Below, piece by piece: positions 51,291-59,980 of a stretch of DNA of 64,000 bases (its first letter is position 1; each line of letters begins with the position of its first letter). This DNA comes from Rhizobium cauense (GTDB lineage Bacteria > Pseudomonadota > Alphaproteobacteria > Rhizobiales > Rhizobiaceae), in the NCBI RefSeq assembly GCF_019511525.1, contig NZ_JAEUAT010000011.1, positions 1 to 64,000 on the forward strand, given 5' to 3'. The notes below the pieces were generated by a model. The model made no database searches and was not told the origin of the DNA. It worked only from the letters and a program-made list of their open reading frames with translations. The translations under genes were made by a program, and so were the position numbers.

Positions 51291-54215
51291 TCAGTTTTGC
51301 ACCGCTAGTTCGCGCAATGCGGCCGCATCGCGGGCTGAGACATCGGGATACTCGGAGTCCGAGCCAACGTCCGTCGTGATCCGCCAGGAGCGAGCGCATT
51401 TCGTGCCCTCGGCCAGTTTCGGCTCGACGCTGACACCGGGCACCTCCGGCAGGCGGAAAGCATCGGCCGGCCCTTCCGTGCCGTCGATGACGATGCCGGA
51501 CGTGATGCAGATCTCTTCGAAGTCCTGACCGTCCAATGCCTTCAGAAGCTCCACATCGGCGACGTGCACGACAGGTGCAGCCTCCAGCGAGGAACCGATC
51601 CGCTTGTCCTTGCGCTCGATTTCGAGAGCGCCTGTCACAACCGTGCGAACGGCGCGGATCTTCTTCCACTTCTCAGCCAGAGCCTCGTTCTTCCATTCCG
51701 CCGGAACGGTCGGGAACTGCTCGAGGTGAACCGAAACGGCCGAAGGATTGCGCGACAGCCAAGCCTCTTCCGTCGTGAACGGCAGCATCGGCGCCAGCCA
51801 TGTCACCATGCACTCGAAGATATTGCGGATGACATGAAGGGCCGAACGACGGCGCAGGCTCGACGGCGCATCGCAGTAGAGTGCATCCTTGCGGACGTCG
51901 AAGTAGAAGGCCGAGAGTTCGACGTTCGCAAAGTCGATGAGCGCGCGGGCGATCTTCTTGAACTCGAATGCGTCGTAGCCTTCGCGAACCAGTTGATCGA
52001 GTTCCGCCAGGCGGTGCAGCATCAGCCTTTCCAGCTCCGGCAACTCGGCAAGCGCGATGACCTCGCCCTTGTCGTGCGCCAGCGTGCCCAGCATCCAGCG
52101 GATGGTATTGCGCAGCTTGCGATAGGCGTCGACGTTCGTCTGGATGATCGTCTTGCCGAGGCGCTGGTCTTCCCAATAGTCCGTGGTCATGACCCACAAA
52201 CGCAGGATGTCGGCGCCGGCGTCCTTCATGACGTCCTGCGGGGAGACGACGTTGCCCTTCGACTTAGACATCTTCTCGCCCTTCTCATCCATGGTGAAGC
52301 CATGGGTGATAACGGCGTTGTAAGGCGCGCGACCGCGGGTGGCAGCCGATTCCAAGAGCGAGGAATGGAACCAGCCGCGATGCTGGTCCGACCCTTCCAG
52401 ATAGACATCAGCCGGCCACTTCAGATCAGGGCGATCTTCCAGCGTAAAGGTATGCGTCGAGCCCGAGTCGAACCAGACGTCGAGGATATCCATGACCTGC
52501 GCCCACTTGGCCGGGTCATGCTCGTTGCCGAGGAAGCGCTCCTTGGCGCCTTCGGCGAACCAGGCATCGGCACCCTCGGCATCGAAGGCATCGAGGATGC
52601 GCTGGTTGACGGCATCGTCCTTCAGCACTTCGCCGTGCTCGTCTACGAAGACGCAGATCGGCACGCCCCAGGCGCGCTGGCGCGAGAGGACCCAATCCGG
52701 GCGCTGCTCGATCATGGCGCGCAGGCGGTTCTGGCCGGCAGCCGGCACGAAGCGGGTGTCATCGATCGCCTTGAGGGCGCGGGAACGCAGCGTCGTGCCG
52801 TCGGCAAGGTCCTTGTCCATGTAGACGAACCATTGCGGCGTGTTGCGGAAGATGACCGGCTTCTTCGAGCGCCAGGAATGCGGGTAGGAATGCTTCAGGC
52901 GACCGCGCGCGAAGAGCATACCGACCGCGATCAACGCCTTGATGACCGCGTCATTGGCATCACCCTTCTTGCCGTGGTCGTCGATGACGCGCGCAGCGCC
53001 GCCATCGCGGTCCGGGCCGAAGCCGGGGGCGTCAGCGGTGTAGAAGCCGCCGTCATCGACCGGGAACGGGATCTTGGTGTCGACGCCGCGGGCTTCGAGC
53101 TCGCGGGTGTGATCCATCCAGACGTCAAAGTCCTCGCGACCATGGCTCGGCGCGGTATGCACGAAGCCGGTGCCGGCGTCGTCGGTAACATGGTCACCGG
53201 CGAGCAGCGGCACGGGGAATTCGTAGCCGCCGCCGAGGCCCTTCAGCGGATGGGCGGTGGTGAGGCCAGCCAGGACGCCAGCCGGAACATCGGCCAGACG
53301 ACGGAACTGCAGCTTGGCTTTGGCAAAGCTTTCCTCAGCCAGCTTGTCGGCAAAGATCAGCTTCTCGCCGGGACGCGGACCGAAGTCGTTCTCGGCGGCT
53401 GTCACTTCGTAGAGGCCGTAGGCGACCTTCGGAGAATAGGCGATCGCGCGGTTGCCCGGGATGGTCCAGGGAGTCGTGGTCCAGATGACGACCGCGGCGC
53501 CCGCGAGTGCGTCCGCACCCTTGGCGACCGGGAACTTTACCCAGATCATGTCGCTGTCGACGTCTGCGTACTCGACTTCTGCTTCGGCCAGCGCCGTACG
53601 CTCGACGACCGACCACATGACCGGCTTGGAGCCACGATAGAGCTGGCCCGACTTGGCGATCTTCAGGAGTTCGCCGGCGATGCGGCTCTCCGCGTGGAAG
53701 TTCATCGTCAGATAGGGGTTCTCGAAATCGCCGATGATGCCGAGGCGCTGGAACTCGCTGCCCTGGATGCCGATCCACTTTTCGGCATAGGCGCGGCATT
53801 CGCGACGGAACTCGATCATTGCCGCCGGTTCGGAAAGGTCAGGCTTAGCCTTGCCCTTGGAGCGATAATTCTCTTCCTCGATCTTCCATTCGATCGGAAG
53901 GCCGTGGCAGTCCCAGCCGGGAACATAGTTGGAGTCATAGCCGCGCATCTGGAACGAGCGGGTGATGACGTCCTTGAGGATCTTGTTCAGCGCGTGGCCG
54001 ATGTGGATGTTGCCGTTCGCATAGGGAGGGCCGTCGTGAAGCACGAATTTTTCGCGGCCGGCGGCGGAAGCACGCAGCTTCTTGTAGAGATCCATCTGCT
54101 GCCAGCGGGCAACGGTTTCCGGCTCCTTCTGCGGCAGGCCGGCGCGCATCGGGAAGTCGGTTTCCGGCAGATAGAGGGTCTTCGAGTAATCGATCTTTTC
54201 GGCTGTATCGGTCAT
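51291..54215 (-). CDS. ileS: Isoleucyl-tRNA synthetase
   Basis: 974 residues from the ATG at 54215 (an upstream TTG is unlikely). Class I synthetase motifs: HIGH as GNIHIGHALNK near residue 75 and KMSKS near residue 647 (EKMSKSKGNVVSP). The editing domain, WDCHGLPIEWK and the anticodon-binding region are all present. The C-terminal zinc-finger region is degenerate: CARSW replaces the usual CxRCW and the second cysteine pair is absent. Confidence 0.97.
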   Translation of the reverse strand: MTDTAEKIDYSKTLYLPETDFPMRAGLPQKEPETVARWQQMDLYKKLRASAAGREKFVLHDGPPYANGNIHIGHALNKILKDVITRSFQMRGYDSNYVPGWDCHGLPIEWKIEEENYRSKGKAKPDLSEPAAMIEFRRECRAYAEKWIGIQGSEFQRLGIIGDFENPYLTMNFHAESRIAGELLKIAKSGQLYRGSKPVMWSVVERTALAEAEVEYADVDSDMIWVKFPVAKGADALAGAAVVIWTTTPWTIPGNRAIAYSPKVAYGLYEVTAAENDFGPRPGEKLIFADKLAEESFAKAKLQFRRLADVPAGVLAGLTTAHPLKGLGGGYEFPVPLLAGDHVTDDAGTGFVHTAPSHGREDFDVWMDHTRELEARGVDTKIPFPVDDGGFYTADAPGFGPDRDGGAARVIDDHGKKGDANDAVIKALIAVGMLFARGRLKHSYPHSWRSKKPVIFRNTPQWFVYMDKDLADGTTLRSRALKAIDDTRFVPAAGQNRLRAMIEQRPDWVLSRQRAWGVPICVFVDEHGEVLKDDAVNQRILDAFDAEGADAWFAEGAKERFLGNEHDPAKWAQVMDILDVWFDSGSTHTFTLEDRPDLKWPADVYLEGSDQHRGWFHSSLLESAATRGRAPYNAVITHGFTMDEKGEKMSKSKGNVVSPQDVMKDAGADILRLWVMTTDYWEDQRLGKTIIQTNVDAYRKLRNTIRWMLGTLAHDKGEVIALAELPELERLMLHRLAELDQLVREGYDAFEFKKIARALIDFANVELSAFYFDVRKDALYCDAPSSLRRRSALHVIRNIFECMVTWLAPMLPFTTEEAWLSRNPSAVSVHLEQFPTVPAEWKNEALAEKWKKIRAVRTVVTGALEIERKDKRIGSSLEAAPVVHVADVELLKALDGQDFEEICITSGIVIDGTEGPADAFRLPEVPGVSVEPKLAEGTKCARSWRITTDVGSDSEYPDVSARDAAALRELAVQN

Positions 54216-54300
54216 GTCTAGCAATCGTCTCTAGGCGCCACGGGAGCGGGCGCAACGGGCTTGAAAAATTGGTGACGGAGGCGCTCGTCGTCCAAGCGCC

Positions 54301-54345
54301 AAAAACCCGGACCTTCCGGCCGCTTAGCGCGCGCGGAAGGCCGGG
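54301..54345 (-). terminator. Rho-independent terminator of ribF
   Basis: A long hairpin with arms CCCGG-CCTTCCG and CGGAAGG-CCGGG is followed on the minus strand by GTTTTTGG. It lies between ribF and ileS, so the two are probably separate transcripts. The rest of the 287-bp gap (54216-54502) has no gene. Confidence 0.65.
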
Positions 54346-54502
54346 CCGATAATTCGTATCGTGATCGCCAGCCGGAACTTGTTCATCGCGCCGGTTCATA
54401 GGCGCTTTTGCCGGGAAAAGGAAGAGGCATTTCATGCCGTCATGCCGCGGACGCCTTCATCGTTGACGTCATTGCGAGCGGCTTCGGAGAGCGAAGGAGG
54501 CC

Positions 54503-55498
54503 TTACTCCTGGCGATCGGCGAAGCAAATCTTTCGGTCGAGCTCGCGAAGCGGTTGCACACCTGCAAGCAACGCCCTCGCCTCCTCCTTGTCGCGGTTCA
54601 TTTGCTCCACAAGCGGATCCAGACCGTTGAATTTCAATTCGGGGCGCAGGTAACCGAAGAAGGAAACGGAGCAGATCTGTCCGTAAAGGTCGCCGCTGAA
54701 ATCGAAAACGAACGTCTCCAGCAGCGGTGCACCGTTGTCCGTGACCGTGGGACGGCGACCGTAGCTGGCGACCCCGTCGTGCAGCGTGCCATCCGCCATT
54801 CTAAAGCGAACGGCATAAATGCCGGCCTTGAGGTCGACCTCCGGAGGCAATTGCATATTCGCGGTCGGGAAACCGAGCTGCCGTCCAAGCTTTTCGCCGC
54901 CGATCACTTCCGCTTCGACGGTGTAGTGATAGCCGAGCATCGCCGCCGCCTCGCTGACATTGCCGTCTTTCAGCAGCGCGCGAACCTGGCTCGAGGACAC
55001 GACGTCGGCGTTTTCGTCACGAAACGCATCGATCAGGGTCACGCCGAAGCCGTATTTGTGGCCAGCGTCCATCAGGAAGGCGGGGCCACCTTCACGGCCA
55101 CGGCCGAAGTGAAAGTTGAACCCCGTCACGACCTCGGAAGCACCGAGCCAATCCTTGAGGATCGAATGGATGAAATCGTCCGCCGAGCGCTGCGAAAACT
55201 CCAGGTCGAACGGGTACTCGATAACAGCGTTAAAGCCGATCGCCTCGAGGATGCGGGCCTTGAGCGGTGCGGGCGTGAGACGGAAGACTGGCTCATCCGG
55301 GCGGAACACGGTGCGGGGATGCGGTTCGAACGTCAGAACCAGCGCCGGTATGCCGCGCTGCCTCGATATGTCCAGCGCCCGGTTCAGCACCGACTGGTGG
55401 CCGCGATGCACACCGTCGAAATTGCCGATGGCAATGACTCCCCCGCGCAGGTGGGCGGGCAAAGGTTCTCGAGTTTCGTTGCGGTGAAAAACGGTCAT
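54503..55498 (-). CDS. ribF: Bifunctional riboflavin kinase / FMN adenylyltransferase
   Basis: 331 residues from the ATG at 55498 (MTVFHRNETREPLPAHLRGG). The FAD-synthetase half has the nucleotidyltransferase motif GNFDGVHRGHQ and HFGRGREG. The kinase half has GRQLGFPTANMQL and the YGRRPTVTDNG and LETFVFDFSGDLYG blocks. It makes FMN and FAD from riboflavin in the cytosol. It lies 25 bp after the HAD-IIA phosphatase gene. Confidence 0.96.
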   Translation of the reverse strand: MTVFHRNETREPLPAHLRGGVIAIGNFDGVHRGHQSVLNRALDISRQRGIPALVLTFEPHPRTVFRPDEPVFRLTPAPLKARILEAIGFNAVIEYPFDLEFSQRSADDFIHSILKDWLGASEVVTGFNFHFGRGREGGPAFLMDAGHKYGFGVTLIDAFRDENADVVSSSQVRALLKDGNVSEAAAMLGYHYTVEAEVIGGEKLGRQLGFPTANMQLPPEVDLKAGIYAVRFRMADGTLHDGVASYGRRPTVTDNGAPLLETFVFDFSGDLYGQICSVSFFGYLRPELKFNGLDPLVEQMNRDKEEARALLAGVQPLRELDRKICFADRQE

Positions 55499-55523
55499 CG
55501 GCTGGCTTTTCTCATGCGGGCTC

Positions 55524-56372
55524 TTATGCGAGGCGAGGCATCCACCACTTCGGCGTCGCTCTTTCGCGCTCCAGATAGGCCGTGAGGAGCGCCTCGTCGG
55601 TCTCGCCGTTGAGCGTGTATTCCTTCGCGTGGATGCCGCCGCTGATATAGAGGAGATCGAGGCCGTAATCGAGAGCGCCGCGAACATCGGTCGGCATGCC
55701 GTCCCCGATTGCCAGCACACGGCTCAGCGGGAAATCGCCGTGGGCCTCGCGGGCAACGGCGAGGACAGCATCATAAATCGGCTTGTGCGGCTTGCCGGCA
55801 ATGCGGGTCTGACCGCCAAGCTGGTTGTAGTAAGCCGCCATCGCGCCGGCGCAGGGAATGATCTTGTGACCGCGCTCGACCACAAGATCAGGATTTGCGC
55901 AGATCATCGGCACACCCCGCGCCTGAAATTCCCTGAGCATCGCCGTATAGTCTTCGGGCGTCTCGGTCTCGTCATCGAAAAAGCCCGTGCAGACGACCGA
56001 GTTAGCGTCCCGGGCATCCACGCGGTCCACGCCAAGACCCTCGATAAGGGCCGCGTCACGATCGGGGCCGAGTAGGAACACTTTCTTCGGACCTTCGGCA
56101 ATGAGACCTCGCGTTACGTCGCCCGATGTGACGATGCGGTCGTAGGCGCCATCCTGAATGCCGATCTGGCGAAGCTGTGCCACGACCTGTGGGGCGATCC
56201 GCGGTGAATTGGTGATGAGAACGACCGTCAGGCCTCCCTTGCGCGCAGCTTCCAGCGCTGCAGCCGCCTTGGGAAAGGGATCGACGCCATTGTGCACGAC
56301 ACCCCAGACATCGCAGAACACCGCATCATACTGGCTGGTGATTTCCGCAAAGTTCTCGATCCGCTTCGCCAT
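55524..56372 (-). CDS. HAD-superfamily class IIA hydrolase (TIGR01459-type)
   Basis: 282 residues. Motif I is VFCDVWGVVHNG (residues 18-29), motif II ITNSPR, the lysine in AGKPHKPIYD and motif IV IGDGMPTDVRGALDYG. The large cap of class IIA lies between. The sequence is typical of the alphaproteobacterial TIGR01459 family beside ribF. It may be a phosphatase of a sugar phosphate or FMN-related compound; the substrate is not known. Confidence 0.9.
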   Translation of the reverse strand: MAKRIENFAEITSQYDAVFCDVWGVVHNGVDPFPKAAAALEAARKGGLTVVLITNSPRIAPQVVAQLRQIGIQDGAYDRIVTSGDVTRGLIAEGPKKVFLLGPDRDAALIEGLGVDRVDARDANSVVCTGFFDDETETPEDYTAMLREFQARGVPMICANPDLVVERGHKIIPCAGAMAAYYNQLGGQTRIAGKPHKPIYDAVLAVAREAHGDFPLSRVLAIGDGMPTDVRGALDYGLDLLYISGGIHAKEYTLNGETDEALLTAYLERERATPKWWMPRLA

Positions 56373-56626
56373 TCCGATTTCCCGATTTCGTTAAGTCATC
56401 GGTGACATCGCAAAGGCATGTCGGGATGGCAAGGCATTTCCAGTGAGCACTGCAAAAAACCTCGAAGCTGACCACTGGAAGCTTCTGTCGTTCCGAGTGC
56501 CGCACGGCAGCAGACAATGCTGTTTCAATCCTTGCTCGGAGACTTTATCAAAGGCAACTCGCTGACCGCCTGCCGGCGGCGTGCAGGGTGACCGCGCGAC
56601 TTCCAGACAAAAATGACGTGGTCGTT
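56373..56626. other. Intergenic region upstream of the groESL promoter
   Basis: About 250 bp between the HAD-IIA gene start and the groESL control region. No protein or RNA gene is recognised; a 40-codon frame from a GTG at 56442 has no supporting feature. Confidence 0.4.
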
Positions 56627-56656
56627 CTTGACTCCCCGATGGGCCACTCCTAAATG
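56627..56656 (+). promoter_or_regulatory. groESL promoter (sigma70/RpoH-like)
   Basis: -35 TTGACT (56628-56633), 17-bp spacer and -10 TAAATG (56651-56656). The same stretch reads CTTGAC ... CCTAAAT, close to the alphaproteobacterial RpoH heat-shock consensus, so both sigma factors may use it. Confidence 0.6.
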
Positions 56657-56664
56657 CTGCCTCG

Positions 56665-56691
56665 CTAGCACTCGCCAATGAGGAGTGCTAA
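56665..56691 (+). promoter_or_regulatory. CIRCE element (HrcA operator)
   Basis: Inverted repeat of nine bases each side: CTAGCACTC (56665-56673), 9-nt spacer, GAGTGCTAA (56683-56691). Only the first base differs from the consensus TTAGCACTC-N9-GAGTGCTAA. It lies just downstream of the -10, where HrcA would repress groESL at normal temperature. Confidence 0.93.
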
Positions 56692-56750
56692 CACCCATCC
56701 GTGCGGGCCGCTCTCGGCCTGCTGATGTCATTTGATCGAGGGATTAGACA

Positions 56751-57047
56751 ATGGCAACCACCAATTTCCGCCCCCTTCACGATCGCGTCGTTGTTCGCCG
56801 CGTTGAGTCCGAAGAAAAGACCAAGGGCGGCATCATCATTCCAGACACCGCCAAGGAAAAGCCGCAGGAAGGCGAAATCGTCGCCGTCGGTTCCGGCGCT
56901 CGTGACGAGTCCGGCAAGGTCGTCGCTCTCGACGTCAAGGCTGGTGACCGCGTTCTGTTCGGCAAGTGGTCTGGCACCGAAGTCAAGATCAACGGCGAAG
57001 ACCTTCTGATCATGAAGGAAGCCGACATCATGGGCATCATCGGCTAA
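56751..57047 (+). CDS. groES: Co-chaperonin GroES
   Basis: 98 residues, standard length. It begins with FRPLHDRVVVRRVESEEKTKGGIIIPDTAKEKPQ, with the mobile loop (EKTKGGIII) that contacts GroEL, and ends LLIMKEADIMGII. It caps the GroEL ring. The gene is 60 bp downstream of the CIRCE element and 73 bp upstream of groEL. Confidence 0.98.
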   Translation: MATTNFRPLHDRVVVRRVESEEKTKGGIIIPDTAKEKPQEGEIVAVGSGARDESGKVVALDVKAGDRVLFGKWSGTEVKINGEDLLIMKEADIMGIIG

Positions 57048-57120
57048 TCAGCCGTTTTTCCCTTTCCGATTTTAGCTACGGGCCCAAAGCCCGGACAACT
57101 CGAATTCAGGAGTTTCAATC

Positions 57121-58761
57121 ATGGCAGCTAAAGAAATCAAGTTCGGCCGCACTGCGCGCGAAAAGATGCTGCGTGGCGTCGACATTCTCGCTGACGCAGT
57201 GAAGGTAACGCTCGGCCCGAAGGGTCGTAACGTCATCATCGACAAGTCCTTCGGCGCTCCGCGCATCACCAAGGACGGCGTATCGGTCGCCAAGGAAATC
57301 GAACTTGAAGACAAGTTCGAAAACATGGGCGCCCAGATGGTCCGCGAAGTTGCTTCGAAGACCAACGACATCGCCGGCGACGGCACGACGACCGCAACGG
57401 TTCTCGCTCAGTCGATCGTTCGCGAAGGCGCCAAGGCAGTTGCTGCCGGCATGAACCCGATGGACCTGAAGCGCGGTATCGACCTCGCTGTTGCTGAAGT
57501 CGTCAAGGATCTCCAGGCCAAGGCCAAGAAGATCAACACCTCGGAAGAAGTTGCCCAGGTCGGCACGATCTCCGCAAACGGCGAAAAGCAGATCGGTCTC
57601 GACATTGCTGAAGCAATGCAGAAGGTCGGCAACGAAGGCGTTATCACCGTCGAAGAAGCCAAGACCGCTGAAACCGAACTCGAAGTCGTCGAAGGCATGC
57701 AGTTCGACCGCGGCTACCTCAGCCCGTACTTCGTCACCAACCCGGAAAAGATGGTTGCTGACCTCGAAGACGCCTTCATTCTCCTCCACGAGAAGAAGCT
57801 CTCGAACCTCCAGGCTATGCTCCCGGTTCTCGAAGCTGTCGTTCAGACCGGCAAGCCACTCCTCATCATCGCTGAAGACGTCGAAGGCGAAGCTCTTGCT
57901 ACGCTCGTCGTCAACAAGCTGCGCGGCGGCCTGAAGATTGCTGCTGTCAAGGCTCCTGGCTTCGGCGATCGCCGCAAGGCCATGCTCGAAGACATCGCTA
58001 TCCTCACGGGCGGCACTGTCATCTCCGAAGACCTCGGCATCAAGCTCGAGTCGGTTACCCTCGACATGCTTGGCCGCGCCAAGAAGGTTTCGATCTCCAA
58101 GGAAAACACGACGATCGTCGACGGTTCGGGCGCAAAGTCCGACATCGAAGGCCGCGTTGCTCAGATCAAGGCTCAGATCGAAGAAACCACCTCCGACTAC
58201 GACCGCGAAAAGCTGCAGGAGCGTCTCGCTAAGCTCGCTGGCGGCGTTGCCGTCATCCGCGTCGGCGGCTCGACGGAAGTCGAAGTGAAGGAAAAGAAGG
58301 ACCGTATCGACGACGCCCTCAACGCGACGCGCGCTGCTGTTCAGGAAGGCATCGTACCGGGCGGCGGCGTTGCCCTGCTGCGTTCCTCGGCCAAGATCTC
58401 TGTCAAGGGCGAGAACGACGACCAGGAAGCCGGCATCAACATCGTTCGCCGCGCTCTGCAGGCTCCTGCCCGCCAGATCGCCGAGAACGCTGGTGACGAA
58501 GCTTCGATCGTTGTTGGCAAGATCCTCGAGAAGGGTCAGGACAACTTCGGTTACAACGCCCAGACCGGCGAATACGGCGACATGATCGCCATGGGCATCG
58601 TCGACCCGGTCAAGGTCGTTCGCACGGCTCTGCAGGACGCAGCTTCGGTTGCTTCGCTGCTGATCACCACCGAAGCCATGATCGCCGAGCTGCCGAAGAA
58701 GGACGCTCCGGCTGGCATGCCGGGCGGAATGGGCGGAATGGGCGGCATGGACATGATGTGA
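57121..58761 (+). CDS. groEL: Chaperonin GroEL
   Basis: 546 residues, standard length, with the ATP-binding DGTTTATVLAQ block, catalytic-type VEEAKT and GGVAVIRVGGSTEVEVKEKKDR motifs. The C-terminal GGM repeat tail (GGMGGMGGMDMM) lines the folding cavity. Codon use is strongly biased, as for a highly expressed gene. It is co-transcribed with groES and followed by a strong terminator. Rhizobia often have several groEL copies; whether this is the major one cannot be judged here. Confidence 0.98.
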   Translation: MAAKEIKFGRTAREKMLRGVDILADAVKVTLGPKGRNVIIDKSFGAPRITKDGVSVAKEIELEDKFENMGAQMVREVASKTNDIAGDGTTTATVLAQSIVREGAKAVAAGMNPMDLKRGIDLAVAEVVKDLQAKAKKINTSEEVAQVGTISANGEKQIGLDIAEAMQKVGNEGVITVEEAKTAETELEVVEGMQFDRGYLSPYFVTNPEKMVADLEDAFILLHEKKLSNLQAMLPVLEAVVQTGKPLLIIAEDVEGEALATLVVNKLRGGLKIAAVKAPGFGDRRKAMLEDIAILTGGTVISEDLGIKLESVTLDMLGRAKKVSISKENTTIVDGSGAKSDIEGRVAQIKAQIEETTSDYDREKLQERLAKLAGGVAVIRVGGSTEVEVKEKKDRIDDALNATRAAVQEGIVPGGGVALLRSSAKISVKGENDDQEAGINIVRRALQAPARQIAENAGDEASIVVGKILEKGQDNFGYNAQTGEYGDMIAMGIVDPVKVVRTALQDAASVASLLITTEAMIAELPKKDAPAGMPGGMGGMGGMDMM

Positions 58762-58829
58762 TAGGCGAAAGCCTATCGCTGAAGCGTCCATAAGCTTCAC
58801 CGATCTATCTCCGGTTTTCCCGGAGTATG

Positions 58830-58858
58830 AAGGGCGGTCTTCGGACCGCCCTTTTTGG
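58830..58858 (+). terminator. Rho-independent terminator of groESL
   Basis: A 10-bp stem (AAGGGCGGTC / GACCGCCCTT) closed by a TTCG tetraloop and followed by a T-run, about 70 bp after the groEL stop. Confidence 0.93.
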
Positions 58859-59407
58859 TTTCGACGTGTGATTCGTCGCTGAAAGGAATTCCTAGCGCTT
58901 CAGCTTCCGGCTGAAACGTTTAATCACATTCTTGAGTGCAGCTCACGTTCGCCGAAGCTTTCGCAAGGCTTGCGGTGCGACGTTTTTTCTTCCCTAAGCT
59001 GATTTCCCAGGGCGGTGCAATTTCGCGCATGTTTCACTCGCTGGACTGCGATGAAACCGTTTACATCAAGGAAATTCGTGGGTTTTTTGTCACTTTGACG
59101 TGGCGAAGGGCTTAGCGGCGCGGATTTTCCACTCCCGGTGGAAATAGGAAGCATGCAAAAAGCCGATTGCCGTTTGCATAAAAGTGCCTATAAATCCGCG
59201 CTACACTTGGTGTGCGCCTATCAGCCAATGGTCGTGACCCTATTGCGATTGAAGCTGCGAGAGCGCGAGCCCGAGTTCGGGAAAACCCCTCCCGCGATAC
59301 ATCAGAAGTTGTGTAACGTGCCGAGAAAGTGGAAGCGGCCTCCCGCCAGGGAATCGGCAATTCCAAACCCCATTTCCCGGTCGCCCGCGCATGAAGCGCG
59401 GTGCAGC
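58859..59407. other. 549-bp intergenic region, no gene recognised
   Basis: Between the groESL terminator and the PAS-like gene. The sequence includes a short hairpin (TTCAGC/GCTGAA near 58900) and a T-rich stretch near 58983. The frame of the downstream gene is open back to 59138, but that part has no protein-like character. A small RNA is possible but not demonstrable from sequence. Confidence 0.4.
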
Positions 59408-59917
59408 ATGAACCTGCTCATTTTTGCCGGACGTGCCGCGGGGGAAGCTGCACCTAAGCTGGGGAAAAATTTGTTCAAAATCGCGAAAAGCAACGCCGCG
59501 GCACCGCTCATGCCGGGCTCGCTGGATCTCAGCAACCATGATCCTGAAATGCTGGCGCAGTTTTCCATTTCGGAGACGTGGGTCGGCGATCTTTCCAGCG
59601 GCTTGATCCGCCTCAAGGAATGGAGCGCCATGCTGCACGGGCTGCTGGCGCGCGAATGCGGCCTTCTAAGCCTTATGCGCTGCTACGATCCGAAGGATCA
59701 CGACCACATCCTGGAACTCTTCGAGCAGGCTGCGACGCTGTCGTCATCCTTCTGTTTCTCGACCACGATCATGATGCCGAATGGCTTTCGTCAGCCATTG
59801 TTCTGCATGGGAGAGTCGAACGGTCAGGACGACACCCACAATGGTAGCATGCTCGGCGTTTTCGTCTTTCCTCGGTTCAAGACGACGGTCGGCAGCGAGT
59901 TCGCGCGGCGCCAATGA
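59408..59917 (+). CDS. Stand-alone PAS-like domain protein
   Basis: 169 residues from the ATG at 59408 (MNLLIFAGRAAGEAA); the frame is open upstream, so an earlier start is possible. Residues 45-160 fit a PAS_3-like fold: an ISETWVGDLSSGLIRLKEWSAMLHGL start, YDPKDHDHILELFEQAA in the middle, then FCFSTTIMMPNGFRQPLFCMGES. A return strand, MLGVFVFPRF, follows. No output, kinase or DNA-binding domain is attached. It lies alone between groEL and a glutathione transferase, with its own terminator. The partner is unknown. Confidence 0.6.
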   Translation: MNLLIFAGRAAGEAAPKLGKNLFKIAKSNAAAPLMPGSLDLSNHDPEMLAQFSISETWVGDLSSGLIRLKEWSAMLHGLLARECGLLSLMRCYDPKDHDHILELFEQAATLSSSFCFSTTIMMPNGFRQPLFCMGESNGQDDTHNGSMLGVFVFPRFKTTVGSEFARRQ

Positions 59918-59932
59918 TACCCTCCGCGCGCA

Positions 59933-59961
59933 AAAAGCCGGCCCCTGAGGGGTCGGCTTTT
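59933..59961. terminator. Bidirectional terminator between PAS-like and GST genes
   Basis: Stem AAAAGCCGGCCCC / GGGGTCGGCTTTT with a TGA loop and one internal mismatch; A- and T-runs on either side allow it to serve both convergent transcripts. Confidence 0.85.
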
Positions 59962-59980
59962 GTCGTTGCTCTGTTTCGGC

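Noticed and set aside
51564..54221. 885-codon plus-strand frame opposite ileS
   Set aside because: Shadow frame from high GC third positions of ileS; composition is not protein-like and it spans the whole synthetase.
57115..58800. 561-codon minus-strand frame opposite groEL
   Set aside because: Result of the extreme codon bias of groEL; Asp/Val/Leu-rich with no domain.
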